From: Rhizophagus sp. LPA8_4_AMF
Taxonomy: Eukaryota; Glomeromycota; Glomeromycetes; Glomerales; Glomeraceae
Reading direction: 5' to 3'
Assembly (NCBI GenBank): GCA_021464525.1
Contig: JADRCO010000008.1
Coordinates: 22,157 to 86,156, forward strand
Length of the DNA: 64,000 nt
The stretch's first letter is position 1. Every line of letters starts with the position of its first letter. Positions 35,701 through 48,866 of this stretch are shown here, piece after piece. The translations under genes were made by a program, and so were the position numbers. The notes under the pieces are model-generated. The model searched no databases. It was not told the origin of the DNA and saw nothing but the letters and a program-made list of their open reading frames with translations.

Positions 35701-37201
35701 TTTTTTCGTGACATTCCCGTTTATCGTAAATTTAGGGTTTGCATTTAAAGTTTTAATTGATGAACTTATGAGACATGACTTGCGAAAATTATTAAAAAGC
35801 ATTAGAAAACTTAAAGATGACTTAGTAAATGAAGGCAACAATTCTACGGTAGAAGAAGGCAACAATTCTAGAGTAGAAGACAACAATATAAATGAAGTTG
35901 CCGAGCGCGAAGAAAATGTTAAGAAACTTACGAAAGTGTTAAGAGAAACTAGAGAAGAATTAATAAAAATTAAAGAAGAATTATCAGAAGTTAACGATCT
36001 CTCGAAAGAATTGAAAGTTGTTAATGAACTTATAGAAAAATTATTAAAGAATTCAAACCTAAATGATGTAAAAATCATAGAAAAATTGAGAGGAATTAAC
36101 AATCTTATAGGAAAATCAATGCAAGTTGAAGATTTTACAGAAGAATTAATAGGGATTTGTAAAAATTTAAATGGACTTGACAAATTATTAGAAGAATTGA
36201 ATAAGATTAATGAATTGAAAGAAGTTATCGTTCCCGAAGAAGAATCGAGAGAATTTAACATAGAAGAATCGAAAGAAGTTAATGAAAAGAAAGTTACCAA
36301 ATTTACGGAAGGAATTGGCGAAGAATTAAATAACATTAGTAAAAATATGAAAGGATTAAAAGAAGTTGTAAGATTTAAGGGGCGATTAAATAAAGCTGTA
36401 AACCTTATGAATAGATTAAAAGAAAAAGAACTTACGAGCGAAAATGAACCTACGACGAGCGAAAAAGAACCTACGACGAGCAATAAAGAACTTATAAGTG
36501 AATTAGAAAAACTTGAAAACTTTAAAAAAGAATTAGAAAAACTTGAAAAATCTGAAAGCTTTAAAAAAGAATTAGAAGAAGAATTGGAAGAAGAAAATAA
36601 TGAAGAAAGTAATAGAAGGGATAGTATGTGGGAAGAAGTTAAGAAAAGGTTTAGTAGACTTATAAGTTTTCAAGAGACACTCGAAGAGGAGACTGAAAAA
36701 GTGTTTGAAAGAGATCAGCCGAAGAAGAAATATCGAAAAATTTCAAAATGGTTAAGAGATTATAAAGATAATCAAATGATTGTAATAATATTCACGATAT
36801 TAGCAGGAGTTGATATTTCACATTTAGAATTGCTTGGATCAAAGTTACGAATTAGAATTCCAAGTATTAACTATTTTGGTCTTGGAATTCGAAATGTTGA
36901 CGTTAATTTTAATGCTAAATTATCTCCTGCAGCAAAACATAGTTTATTTTTGGGTGACGTCACTAATATTTTCATTGAAGATATTTCTACAATATTAATT
37001 CAGGTATGTAAATTATTTTTGCATTAATTTTTTATCTTTTATTAAACCAATCATTAAAATTTTATTTTATTTGTTTAATAGAGTTTTTATTTGGATCAAG
37101 TTGTATCATTTGGTTACACGCCTATATACACTATTTCAATATCTATTATACATCTCTTTGGTAACTTATATCACATATATACATATAAACGTAATCCTTG
37201 A
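32799..37201 (+). CDS. Secreted-ectodomain polytopic membrane protein with coiled coil (copy 3)
   Basis: Nine exons: 32799-33241, 33329-33484, 33559-34253, 34344-34706, 34786-35205, 35288-35367, 35476-35585, 35698-37003, 37082-37201, giving 1230 residues with no interruption. Domain order as in copy 1: signal peptide (1-22), ectodomain to about 550, juxtamembrane domain (553-692), membrane segments near 702-719, 721-743 and 756-777, coiled coil (about 790-1090), then the IIVIFTILAGVDISHLELL segment and EDIS motif. Two local features stand out. The ectodomain has a run of eight threonines from a CAA-type microsatellite at 33680-33705. The C-terminal tail ends after KRNP, because one base is missing compared with copies 1 and 2, which continue SSNTNTDKPNDSVE. 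Partner of the divergent secreted-protein gene at 30575-31096. Function unknown. Confidence 0.87.
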
Positions 37202-37308
37202 ACATCAACCTGAGTAAACCCTGAATAGAAAGGTTCAAATTTTACCAATAATTTTGTTCAAATCTCTTATTATTCGATCAATAGTTCAATACAACTTATT
37301 ATTATTTG

Positions 37309-37314
37309 AATAAA
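37309..37314 (+). terminator. Candidate polyadenylation signal, copy 3
   Basis: AATAAA 108 bases after the stop codon, at the position equivalent to copies 1 and 2. Confidence 0.4.
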
Positions 37315-37485
37315 TATTTTATATACATTACATATGATAATACAAAATTGCAGATGTCCTTAAAATTTTTAATTTTCCATTTAAATTTTCTAAATACATA
37401 AATGCTATACATTATCCGCCTAAAAAAACATTGTTTCATTACGTATTGTGTCGTTTGTTAATTAATAATACGCATGTCTGTTACT

Positions 37486-39212
37486 TTAAAATAATATAGT
37501 GTTTTTAATGTTCGATAGGAAGCTAAAACAAAGTCCTTCAAGAACAAAATAAAGACCATTGTCAGGAAGATCAACTCTGATCATCTGACCATCATGGGCC
37601 TTTACGTGATGATAAATATTAACCGCATATAACTTATACAATATAATCAATGCAAAGAACTTTACCAGCAAATTGTATGCTTGATTTGAATTTTTCATTG
37701 TTTCATCTAATAAATCTTCTTTAAGAAATTTGTCAAGGACACCTTTTGTTGTTCTCAGACATTTTTAAGCGATCATGAATAGCCTTGGCAGGTGTTAAAT
37801 TCTTGATGCACTCTGTATGACTTAGCTCAATATCTTTGCATTTATGAACAATCCTCAGGTTGATCTTTCATCGTCTCTCGTCATATTTTCTCTCCTTATA
37901 TACGTGATTGCTATATCAGTGTAGATAACATAATAGAGATTATTTTACCAATGAAGATCAAAATATCAAGACATCATTGAAAATGTCATTCAGAATAGTA
38001 TTTATCACTTAATCCATTTCGCTAAGATTCTTTCGTTTTCCAGTTTTTTCATTAAATAAGTATGGATTATCAAGATATTTATCGATCCTAGCAACAACAT
38101 TAGACATCATTAGTATTAGTCAGTTAATATAGTGAATTACATAATTAAAAAAAATTAAGTTTAACATCTTACACATGAAAATATATGGTCGCGATTTGTC
38201 GAATCATTGGAGTATTCTTGTTCTAATATTCCCATGCATCAACATATCAATATAGTGACCACACATCCGAGAAGGAATAAATGGATTAAACAATGGTAGT
38301 CGTATGTGTCAAAGTTAATAAACACTTACTTCTTCATCAATATTGACGATCGTTTGAATTTCACCTTCAAAAGAATTGGTAACCATGTTTTGACTTGACT
38401 AAACACTTTCTTTATATCATCCCATCCATTCTTGAACCAGATATGCGTATCATTACAAAATTCTGAGAACAAATCTGTATCGAAGAAAGTCCTAAACTGT
38501 ATTTGTAATAGTCACATTAGCAACTTTTCCATGGTGTACTATATCGATAATGATAAATTCATACCGAATAACACTCATTGTACATGCTGTTTGCTTTCTT
38601 GCTTTTCGTTGAGACTGATTTCACTAATTCGGCAGTGTTTTTGTAAGTGCATCAATGATCCCTATAGCCATCTTTCAACTTCATGAGTCTCGTCAAAAGA
38701 GATTGTTTTGGATTTTTAATGGGTTCGTCATGTGAATCATCCTATCCTCACTATAAATTCTTCATTGTTGCTATTTTCTTTGTTGCCTGATTCCAATGGA
38801 TTAGAAGGTTTAATATGAAAGATTTTAGGATTAGTAATAGTCTTTAACTAACGTCAATTTATCATTAATTTACCATCCCACCTAACATCATCGCACCCAA
38901 GTGGGCCACTTGTATCCGTGCTGGATCAGCGAGTAACCTTTTGTATTAGATCATTAGATCTGTGTGTCAGCACCAGTTCCGTGGCTCAGTAAATGGCAAC
39001 TGAGTAGACCTAGTCATGCACTTTCTCTTCAACTGCCTTTCCAATAAAAAGATTTTTACTTGCCTTTTTATATCCATCGAGAAGAACCTGTACTTCCCGC
39101 TCGCTACCTTGATCAGAACCAGAAATTGCTTCGAGAGATATTACGTAAAAATCTATTTTTCAGTCAAACAGCTCTAAATCACGCCCATTCAGAAAGTTAA
39201 GAATCCCCAGCT
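37486..39212 (-). pseudogene. Decayed gene of unknown family
   Basis: Coding-like sequence runs along the minus strand from about 39212 down to 37486. From 39212 to 38756 one frame stays in register for about 150 codons (for example SGSDQGSEREVQVLLDGYKK, then SSTDTSGPLGCDDV, then NPKIFHIKPSNPLES). It has six in-frame stops and no needed frameshift. Further down, in other frames, are NDTHIWFKNGWDDIKKVF (about 38400-38455), LSHTECIKNLTPAKAIHDRL (about 37760-37830) and HVKAHDGQMIRVDLPDNGLY (about 37555-37612). I do not recognise the family; repetitive or transposon origin is possible. Confidence 0.5.
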
Positions 39213-39719
39213 TTCAGGATTTATTTTGTAATATTCGGACATAAGTATTATAGAGATTATATAATACTTGGTATGAGAAGAAAAAATTTTTTTTTTAAGG
39301 GTAATGGGTAATACGGTTAATTAAGGTATATAAACTTTTTTTTTCTTCCGGGGAAAATTTTGTACAATTGTAACTATACCTTATTTTAAAATAATACAAT
39401 ATATATTTCTTGATATATTTATCCATATTTTCTGTTGGGAATTGAGGTATTTGACGTGGGGAAAGAGTAGATTCGATTTATGATCGATTGTCGCGCGTTA
39501 GCAGTTTTAAACTGATAATCTTAGTCGACGTGACCACTTACATTTTATTGGTCAATAATCGGTCATGCGGTATAAGATTCAAATTAAGAAATTTCCGCTT
39601 TCACATTATCTGTTATACCGTTATCCCAAAAAAATTTTTTACGTTATATTTCATCACTTCAAAACAAAAATATTATGTTTCTCTGTCAAATTATTTTGAC
39701 TGGCGCATCCTTTTTGCTT
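39213..39719. other. Spacer between decayed gene and LINE remnant
   Basis: AT-rich. The reading frame that begins at 39488 leads into the LINE remnant and may include part of it from about 39620, but nothing diagnostic is visible before 39720. Confidence 0.35.
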
Positions 39720-41050
39720 TCATGGCCAGAGACCAGACGGTTTCTCACGAAAAGCAAGAATGGACAAATCCCGAATGGTACAAATTCTCAATAGAAAACA
39801 TTCGTACATACAAAGAAACCTTCGTATTAACTTGGACTTCAACAGCCCTCCCATTATTAACCTCAATGTTACACGTCCCAAAATTCTTCTGGTCTCGTTT
39901 AATTCAAGAACCTGGTTGATTTCTGGTCTTCACGTACTAACGACATACATAGTTTATGGAAAAATTTTAGGAAAACACATGGACCACATTGCCCACCAAT
40001 TCTTTTTGTGGAACGCTAACCTATCAATCTTAGGAGACCTCACCCGTGCCTAAATTGTGTAGTACATCGTCCAAACTACGTGGAATGATTTCAACAATAT
40101 ATAAATCATCTAATTCCCCAAACAAAGAAATATCCGTCTTATTAACAAACATTCGCACCAAACCTTCTGTTATACTGCTTACAATGATTTTCTAATTCTA
40201 ATTCATTCACCAATTGAACGATCTTTACCTTTTCCTAAGGTTTCAATCTACCGTACAAATTTGTTCCTGATATAATTATAGATCACTCTTTTAATTACAG
40301 ATCCTGATTCGGTCTCATCAAAGTTAGGTTTAGGTTGGATCATAGATCACCCTACCAACACCATGCTTAAATTTAACGCTTCAACCGAACACTGGAGTTC
40401 CTCCACCAAAACGGAGGCTTTAGCAATATGTACCGCTTTAATTACATGCCCAAAAGATAGTTCAGTAAAATCTTCACAGACTCAACAATGTTGCATCAAC
40501 ACTTCCTCATCCCTGAATAATCTGTCGATTTTAAAAATCAACATTTGTCTCATCTGGAAAGCCATAGAACTGATAATCCTTTACCAAAGTCAAAGCTCAT
40601 TCTAATGACGTCTTAAATGATGATGCCGACAAACTAGAAAAGCTTCACCGTATATTATCATCATCAACACATTATCAACAATGAATACAACTCAATTGTG
40701 ATCGATAGGAATATAAGGAAAACAATGAGGTCTATTTTTAACAATATACGATTCATCCAATTCCTAGAACATAAAAAACTTGCTTTATTAGAAATGCGTT
40801 CATCAACAACCTCATCGACTGGCCATGGACTAAAACATGGATCACAGCCCAACAGATCGCCCAACATCACTTAAATTAGCGAAACTTATGTTATAAACTG
40901 AAATCGCTCACACAATCGCCAACTGGAGATGTTCTTAATACATATTACCCTCAGATTATTTCGAACACTCTCACATGTTTTCACTGCAATCAAGAATTAG
41001 ACTCCAGCCGCCGTTTATGGACGTGTCATCATAACGTAAGAAATTTTCAA
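39720..41050 (+). mobile_element. LINE remnant: connection region, RNase H and zinc tail
   Basis: Coding remnants on the + strand: VPKFFWSRLIQEPG (about 39878-39919), then an RNase H domain. The RNase H reads SSKLGLGWII (about 40318), then SSSTKTEALAICTAL with the glutamate at 40414-40416, then IFTDS at 40470-40484 after a one-base frameshift. Next come DWPWTKTWITAQQIAQHH (about 40813-40870) and a Cys/His tail CFHCN...LDSSRRLWTCHHN (40976-41035). This order is the C-terminal half of a LINE polyprotein. Stops and frameshifts show it is inactive. The 5' half is missing, and its 3' end abuts a relic of the membrane family. Confidence 0.75.
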
Positions 41051-41164
41051 TAAACATAAACAAATCCTTATCCAAACTCTTGAACAACAGTGTGATAATT
41101 GTTGATTTTACTCAAAGTTTCTATTGAACGCAATCCTATATTCAAATGGACATCAAACCTTGAC

Positions 41165-42905
41165 GGGGCCTACCATCAAGAATCTATCATTGGTAGATAA
41201 GATACTGTTTGGAATTTTATAAGTAAGTGCTTTATCTTTTTAAAGTGAAATGATGTTACGTATATGCGTAGAAGAAAATTTTTTTTTTTCCTTAATAGTT
41301 CAAATGCTCAATTAACCGAAATTGAGAAATTATTTAAAATAGAAAATACAGAGTCCTACTCACGAAAAAAGAATGCGAATAATTAATGACGCCAATTAAA
41401 AAGTTAGTTCGAAAAGTATATCAAATATGTACGAAAAAATTAAACGCATCTAGCATTGAAAGTTTGATCGACTTCAGAGTTACTTCAAAATGCTTTAAAG
41501 ACGATATACTTATGATAATTTACACAAGAACTGGCTAAAGCAATCCGTCTGTTAATTTGATGGTCGCTGGTGATTTAGATACCTTATTAAAGAATAAACT
41601 TATTACTGTTATTGGTTTTGGAGATTTTTCAAATTATTTAGATGATGAATATATATGAATATGTAGGAATCTAATTTTTCGGATGAAATGATTTTATCTA
41701 CTAAAGTTAACTGTTAATATTATTTGTTTTCTTCTTGTAAAAATAGCCAGATGGTTGGATGAAAATTTGGATGGCTTACTCGGAATAATTGTATTAAATG
41801 CCGTATTATTGTTAATTTCTTATTGGGTAAACATACTTTTAATATTAAAATTATTATTTTAATGATAACAAAGAAGGATAAGAAGATTTGAAAGAAATCA
41901 ACGTTAACGGAGATGAATCACAAGAAATTATCATTAACAAAGAAAAATTGAAAAAAATTATCGTTAAAGAATTAAAAGAAGTTAGCATATTTACAGAAGA
42001 AATTGGTAGAGAGCTTGAAAAATTAATGGACCCACGGAAGGATTAAAAGAAGTTGAAGAACTTAAAAGCAATTAAATCTTTGAGTAGATTTAAAAAGAAA
42101 AGAACTTATAAGCGAAAAAGAACTTAGAAAAAAATGACAACTTTCAAATTTAATTAGATAAAATCAACGTTAATGAATTTAAAGAAGAAAATAAAAGAAT
42201 TTAACGGCCATGCAGAATTACGGCAAGATACGGTATGTAAAAAGATGTGTGGAAAAGGATGATAATATAATGGAAGAGAAAAAGGATATAAAGGATGAAG
42301 AAAAAGGGAGAGAAAGTAAAAGATGGAGTAATATATGGGAAGGAGTTAGATATGGATTAGTAAAATTATACATATAGGAGGAATGTGGAAAAGAGGTTGA
42401 AAATTTGATAGGCGATGGTCAGTTGGATCGAAAAATTTCAAAATGGTTAAGAGATTATAAAGATAATCAGGAATATTCACGATACCCAGCAGGAGTTGAT
42501 ATTTCGCATTTGGAATTACTTAGATCAAAGTTACAAATCTCAAAGTCTTAATTTTTATTTTCTTAACTCGAAATATTGGCGGTAAAATTATCTCATGCAG
42601 CAGTAAATACAGTAGTTTACTTGAGGGAATGTCACTAATGTTTTCATTGAAGATATTTTTCAGGTATGTAATTATTTTTAAATTAATTTTTTTACCTTTT
42701 AATTAAGTCAAACATTAAAATCTATTTATTTATTTTTTTGATAGAATTTAGTTTGATTCAAGTTATAACATCTCGTTATACCATATCTGATATACACTAT
42801 TTCGAATTCTATTACAGTATATATCTCATTATTAACGTATATCACATATATATATGTAAATATAAATCCTAAAACCAAATCCAGTAGTTCTGTAGAACGA
42901 ATGGA
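41165..42905 (+). pseudogene. Decayed membrane-family copy (exons 4-9)
   Basis: Starts inside exon 4 (YHQESIIG ... VWNFI) and keeps its donor at about 41221. A shortened exon 5 follows with TVIGFGDFSNYLDDEY. Exon 6 is well preserved (about 41746-41827), with RWLDENLDGLLGIIVLN and the TATTGG/GTAAAC donor. Exon 7 and the start of exon 8 are deleted. The rest of exon 8 keeps KISKWLRDYKDNQ, a damaged 'attcacgata' and AGVDISHLELL. Exon 9 survives near 42745-42900. Multiple deletions and stops rule out function. The 5' part is replaced by the LINE remnant. Confidence 0.8.
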
Positions 42906-43853
42906 AAGGTTCAAATTTGACCAATCATTTTGTAGAATAATCTTTCAAATTTTTTATTGTTCGATCAATACAACTTATTAAATTAATTATAAAATATTTC
43001 TATATACTATACGTATATAATAGTGGATGTCCTCATAATTCAATGAATTTTCTAATTACAATTAGACGGTCAGATGTCGACGGTATCGTAATTGTGATTA
43101 GATTATATCACAACTATTACCTGTTACGTGCAGAGACAAGTTTAACGTGCGAGCTACTGCGTTAATAAGAAGCCATTGTAATGAAAACCCCGCATCAAAA
43201 AGACAATAAGATGTTAAAACTAATTGCATAAATTCGAAATTATAATTATTCAAGTTAATCATATTAGCGCGTTATTTATTTTTTAATTTACTATAAAATA
43301 TATATATAGTATATAATTTTAGACTTTTTAAAAAATATCAATTAAATCACATGAAATTTAAATTTTTGTATTATGTATTTAAACGAATGTCGATCACTAT
43401 ATTTGGGTATTATAAACTTCAATAACTTCATTGAAGTATGATCGATCGACGTATAAGTTTGTTGTAAATAATTTGACATTGTTTTCCTAAAAAAAAAGGA
43501 ATTAACTATATCGCGTCGATATCACGCATAGTATTACTTAAAACTATATATTATTGTATTTGAAACATACGCTACAATTTACTAATCTTTAGCGTCTGAG
43601 ACTATATTTATTCACGTAACTAGACAAGAATAATGAAGATCGGAGATGATATTATAGCATTCATCAATACAGTAATTTGAAATTCGGTGATCGCAAATTA
43701 GTAAATTCAGTAAGTTAAAAAAGAGTTATTACAATAAAATTGCTTTATTAAACTCATTATGATAACAATTATACATGGTAAATAATGAAAAAAAATCGGT
43801 AAAGTACCAATAGTATTTGTGATTTAGTAAAAACAGACAAAAAATTTAACAAA
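42906..43853. other. Spacer between convergent relic and copy 4
   Basis: AT-rich, no gene. Near 43380-43450 it contains 'aatgtcgatcac' and 'cattgaagta' blocks shared with the left flanks of units A (15070-15140) and B (29607-29670). Confidence 0.45.
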
Positions 43854-46800
43854 TTAATTATTATCTACTGTAGATTTCATACAAGGAAATATTCTACCAA
43901 TAATGATTCTAAATGATCCATCCCAACTCTTTCCCTGTTCCGATATATATTTATATATACAACGTAGATTATTTACGAGATGTAAAGAGGAAAATAACAT
44001 AATGTATATAGGCGTGTAACCAGCTGACACAACTCGGCCCAAATAAAAGCTCTATTAATTAAAAAAAAATTAAACTTAGTATTTAAAATATTAACGTAAA
44101 AAAAAAGAAGAAAAAAATCCACACCTGAATAAATATTTCAGCAAGATCTTTTATGAAAATATTAGTGATATTCCCAAAAAATATTTTACGTTTTGCTGCA
44201 TAAGATAAATTAACATTAAAATTAAGATCGTGAATTCGTGACGGCACCTTTGATTTAAGCCAATTAAGTCTAGTTTGAATTTGTAACGTTGATTCAAGCA
44301 ATTCTAAATGTAAAATATCAACTCCTGCTAGTATCGTGAATATTACTACAATTATTTGATTATCTTTATTATCTTTTAACCATTTTGAAAATTTCTCTTT
44401 TTCACTCCCACTTGCCGATCCCTTAATTTTTTTCAACACATTATCTATTCTATCTTTAATCTTATAAATAAGTTCTTTACTTTCTTCCCAAATATTACTA
44501 CAGCACCAACGTTTTTTCTTCGGTTCTTTCGGTTCTTCTCGTTTTTCTACGTAATCTTTATTATTTAGCGATAATTCAACTTGAATTAATTCCATAAAGT
44601 TGATAACATCTTCCAATTCTTCTTTAAGTTCGCTTTTGTTAGGTATTTTTGCTTCATGTTTTATTCCTAATCCTTTTATGTATTTGTTAACTTTTATAAA
44701 ATCAAGTTCTTTAACTTTTTTTAATATTTCTATAAGTTCGCTAATTTTTATGAATTTTTTCATAAGAGAGTTAAATTTTTCGATATTAATTTCTTTTAAT
44801 TCTTCTTTTAGTTTAATACGTTCTATAAGTACGTTTAATTTTTCTGTAAAGTTGACGGCTTCTTTTAATTCTTTTGTGAAATCTTTAATATGTTCTATTT
44901 TTTCTATGAATTCTTTAACTTGTTCCAAATTATTTATAATAGATCTTATTTCCTTCAATTTAATTCCTTCTTGACTCTTTAATTTACTTATAAGATCATT
45001 AACATCTTTTAATTTTTTCGTAATTTCTTTAAATTCATTTAAATCATCTTTAACTTTTTTTAACTCAATTCTGGCTTTTTTTAATTCCTTTGTAAGTTCG
45101 TTAACTATTTGTACCTTTTCTTTATGATCTCTGTCATTATTGCCTTTTTCTAATAAATCATCGTACCTGTCTAATAATTCTGTAACCTTTTTTAATAATT
45201 TTGCAAAGTCATTTGAATCAAATCTAGTGAGCTCATATAATACAATTACAAATGCAAATCCTAAATTTACGATAAATGGAAATGTCACGAAGAATAGACT
45301 TATAGATGGAAAAGGAAAAGAAAAATTATTGTAAGCAATTTTTTTGTTTTAACGTTAATTTCGCTATATTTAGATTAAAATTTGTTTTTACCTTGTAGTA
45401 AACATATTTTCAACGGCTCCTGCATCTTTTCTAATAAAAAGAATAGTCGTCGTAAATTTTGCAATGGAGACACCACATTCAATAATTGCAAATGAACTAA
45501 GCTGAAAAATAGATATCATTTGTCAGTAATTAGTTTTACTTCAATTAAAATTACAGTAATTATATTTGTTTTTATTTACCGTAGAAGCAATTATGATCAA
45601 TAATAATATATATACAACTAAAATAATAAAGCTCGTCAAATTTTTTTCTAACCATCTGGCTGTTTATACGAAAAGAAATAAATTATATTAACTTTTGTTA
45701 TATGAGATAAGATCCTTTCATACGAAAAAAAAAAAAAAAAATGGATTCTTACGTATGGTTTTATATCCATATTCATGATCCAAATAATTTGAATATGCTC
45801 CAGAACCAATAACAGTTATAAGTTTATTCTTTATTAAAGTATCTAAATCCTTAGCGATTGAATTAACTGATCTTTCGTCTTTATTCTTAGCTTTTTTTAT
45901 ATTAAGAGACAAAATGTATTGTTCAGGTGAAACTGTAGTATCAATTTCATATTTTTCATTTGTTGTTATTCGTTCTGAACTAACGGGGACTGCTTTAGCC
46001 AATTCTCGTGTTAAATTATCAAAAAATTCTTTGACTTTAAGTTTATCATGTTTAAAACTTTTAAAATTAGTGGTGCCGTCTGAAGTCAATCGAATTTTTC
46101 CGTTAATACTGGATGACTTAATCATTTCTTCAAATTTCTCATTCAAATTGAAATTACTTGAAACACTTTCGTTTTCTGTAATTATATAAAAAAAAAGTTT
46201 TTTCAAAAAAGTCATATTCGTAAATATAATATTTTTTTTTTTCGTTTTTTTTTTTTCGTTCAAAACAAGAGAAATTTATATAACACTTACTTGTTATAAA
46301 ACTCCAACCACTATTTTGTATACCAATGATAGGTTCTTGGTAATTTCTATTTTTTACAAAACCATTGTCAATTAAAACATAGTACTTTGCATTAGGCTGA
46401 TTAAAAGTACTATCAATCACTGTGATATCAATGGTATAGTCATCGACATATTTTACAAATTCTCCATTATTGTTGCTTATAGAAGTGATTTGACGTATAA
46501 TACCATTCCCAGTACCATCATCTTGTAAAATTGTAACATTATGATTCGGTGATAAATCAACTTGATCATAATATTTAATTGTAAGTATTTTGGTTTCAGA
46601 TGGATCGATAACTGCGTTAACTTTCGGAATTGTAGTACTGATTTGTAAAGTTTCAAAACCATTATCTAGTAATATGTAAAGTTCAAAAATAAAAAGTTAA
46701 TAATTATTTATAAATCAAAATTTTTTCTCGTTTGAATCAATTTACCTCGTCCTCCCTCGATTTTACTCAAAGCAATGGAAATTAAAGACCAACTTTGTCC

Positions 46801-48159
46801 AATTTCCGGTTGAGGAATTATAAGAGTATTGTTAGGTAAAATTGTAATATCGGCTTCACTATTCGTCAAGGTGGGAAATGGAAGGCCCCAATTATATTGT
46901 GTACCATTGGTATCCAAAATAAAACCATAAAGATTAAGTCTAGTTGCATCATTTACAATTGGTAGTGTATAATATAAGAAATAACCTCCATATCGTAATA
47001 ATTTAATACTATAGTCAACGCTATCTGGACTTTGAAAAGCTTTAACTTCGTATGCAGTTCCTGATGAAAGAAAATCAACTTTAACAAATGTGTTTTGACC
47101 TTGTGCAGTGTTTAAAGTTAAAATACAAGTTTGACCAACTCCTATGTAAGCAAAATCACAATTAATTAAAGAAATTCCTAATATTGGAGCTTGAGTTTGA
47201 TAAAGAATAACTGGCTCTTGTATAATATTTTTTCCGTATTCTAAGAATATTCCATATAATTTCATCTGCGGGGAAAAGGGGCTAGTTGACAACGTAATAC
47301 TAGGATAAATAATCGCATATCCTCCATTTGTCGTTGCGACTGTTCCAATTGGATATCCCGTAGGATATTCGATTATTTCTTCCCCGAGCAGGTGTATTGC
47401 ATTATTTTCATCACTAAAAAAAATGAAATATATAAAGATTGAATCAATATTTTATAATTAAAATAATTAAAATAATATTTTATTGACATAATAAGTTACA
47501 TTTTGTATTGCTGTAAGGCCAACCTAGTAGAGTTTGTTATAGGTGTAGTACGAAGAAATCCATCATCACGATGAACATTTAGTGTAATTGAATCTTGACC
47601 GGGCGACCAAACGTTAGTATTAGGATTAACGAATGATGATCCTAGCTTAGATTTACTATAAAAAGATTAATATTTAGGCGTATAGTTTTACTTTATTTAA
47701 AAAATGAAAGAGTCAAATTATTTACTTGTGAATAACTCCATCTAAATCAATAACCATCCCCCAATCATCATATGAATATGGATTATTTACATCTGCAGCT
47801 ACCACATAAGTTACGAACAAAAAATTTTTTTTTATGGGGTAAAATTTAAGAGGATTGACTTTTGGAAGAGTACAAAAATTGAAAGGTTGTATATTTAATG
47901 TTTCTGCTGAAAGATCAAATTCTTTAATAGTTCCATTTGGATAAATCGTACGAATTGAAAAGAATTCCTCTAAACAAGTTCTGGGAGGAGCTGTATAATT
48001 TACACGAGCTATTCGAATAACTATTGTACCATCATCGAAATTTTCTACATTTATCACATTAGGTGGATTGACTTGCTTTTCTTCATATGTAATTAATGAT
48101 TTTACTGGTAATATCACCAATAAAATAATTGATAAAATAAATATAAAATTTAACTTCAT
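43854..48159 (-). CDS. Secreted-ectodomain polytopic membrane protein with coiled coil (copy 4)
   Basis: Nine exons on the minus strand: 48159-47726, 47655-47500, 47413-46746, 46665-46291, 46175-45753, 45659-45580, 45501-45392, 45298-44125, 44051-43854, giving 1205 residues in one frame. I chose the ATG at 48159 (MKLNFIF) because it aligns with the other copies; an in-frame ATG at 48171 adds four residues. It is more diverged than copies 1-3 but keeps the signal peptide, the ectodomain motifs (GGYAIIYP, GVGQTC, LPNNTLIIPQPEIGQSW), the juxtamembrane domain with VIGSGAYSNYLDHEYGY, FFVTFPFIVNLGFAF, and the VVIFTILAGVDILHLELL segment. The coiled coil is shorter and the C-terminal tail differs (ends CMKSTVDNN). 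Exon 8 has a weaker donor (GTGTGG). Divergent partner of the secreted-protein gene at 49687. Function unknown. Confidence 0.86.
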
Positions 48160-48660
48160 TTTGAATTTCATATGGGTTAAAATTTATAAACAAAAGAAAA
48201 AAAAAAATTTTTTTAAAAAAATTATTATTATTGAAATTTTTTTAGGGAGCGTCACAATTTATCATACACTGACTTTTTTGGATTATTGAATAGAGATAGA
48301 GAACTTATCTTTTTTATTTTTATATTTTTTTTTTATTTTTTATTTTTTTTTTTTTATTTTCTTTTTTTATACAATGTTATTGAAATTTTCTTATCTGTAG
48401 TTCAATAATTATTATAAAATACAATCAATTTTTGATGAAAAAATACATTATATAATTTTTTCATAAAAAATAAAAATATACATAATCGATAATCTAACTT
48501 TTTTATATTATTCATTTAATAAATGTAATACAGTTCAGCCGAAACTTTTACAAGGGTAGGAAAAAAAGTTTCTTTCCATTACATTTTTTTTTATACATAA
48601 ATGTAGTATAAACTTTTTTCTTTTTCTTTTCCAGATTAGGTAAGTAGGCAATCAGATTAT

Positions 48661-48866
48661 CCCCAAAATTTCGTATCACAAAGTTTACTTTTGGGTCAAT
48701 GTAAATTTGAATGAAGTATTTTAACATTCAATGTACTTTTTTTTTTTGCATACACTATAATCCTCAAAATTTCGGTATCACAAAGTTTACTTTTGGGTCA
48801 ATATAATTTGAATGAGATATTTTAACATTCAATGTACTTCTTTTTTTTATTGCATACATTATAATC
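48661..48866. repeat. Two tandem copies of a roughly 103-bp sequence
   Basis: The sequence from 'caaaatttcgtatcaca' through 'gcatacactataat' (from 48661) repeats almost exactly from 48762 to 48866. It lies in the head-to-head intergenic region between copy 4 and secreted-protein gene C. The duplication could double a regulatory element, or be incidental. Confidence 0.85.

Larger units (their letters stand above)
27940..37480. repeat. Segmental duplication unit B
   Basis: The partner of 13480-23005 in direct orientation. Compared with unit A it has an extra block of about 500 bases near 29065-29580, which contains a MITE. Similarity to the copy 1/2 3' flank fades at about 37480, where a decayed minus-strand gene begins. 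Confidence 0.8.
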
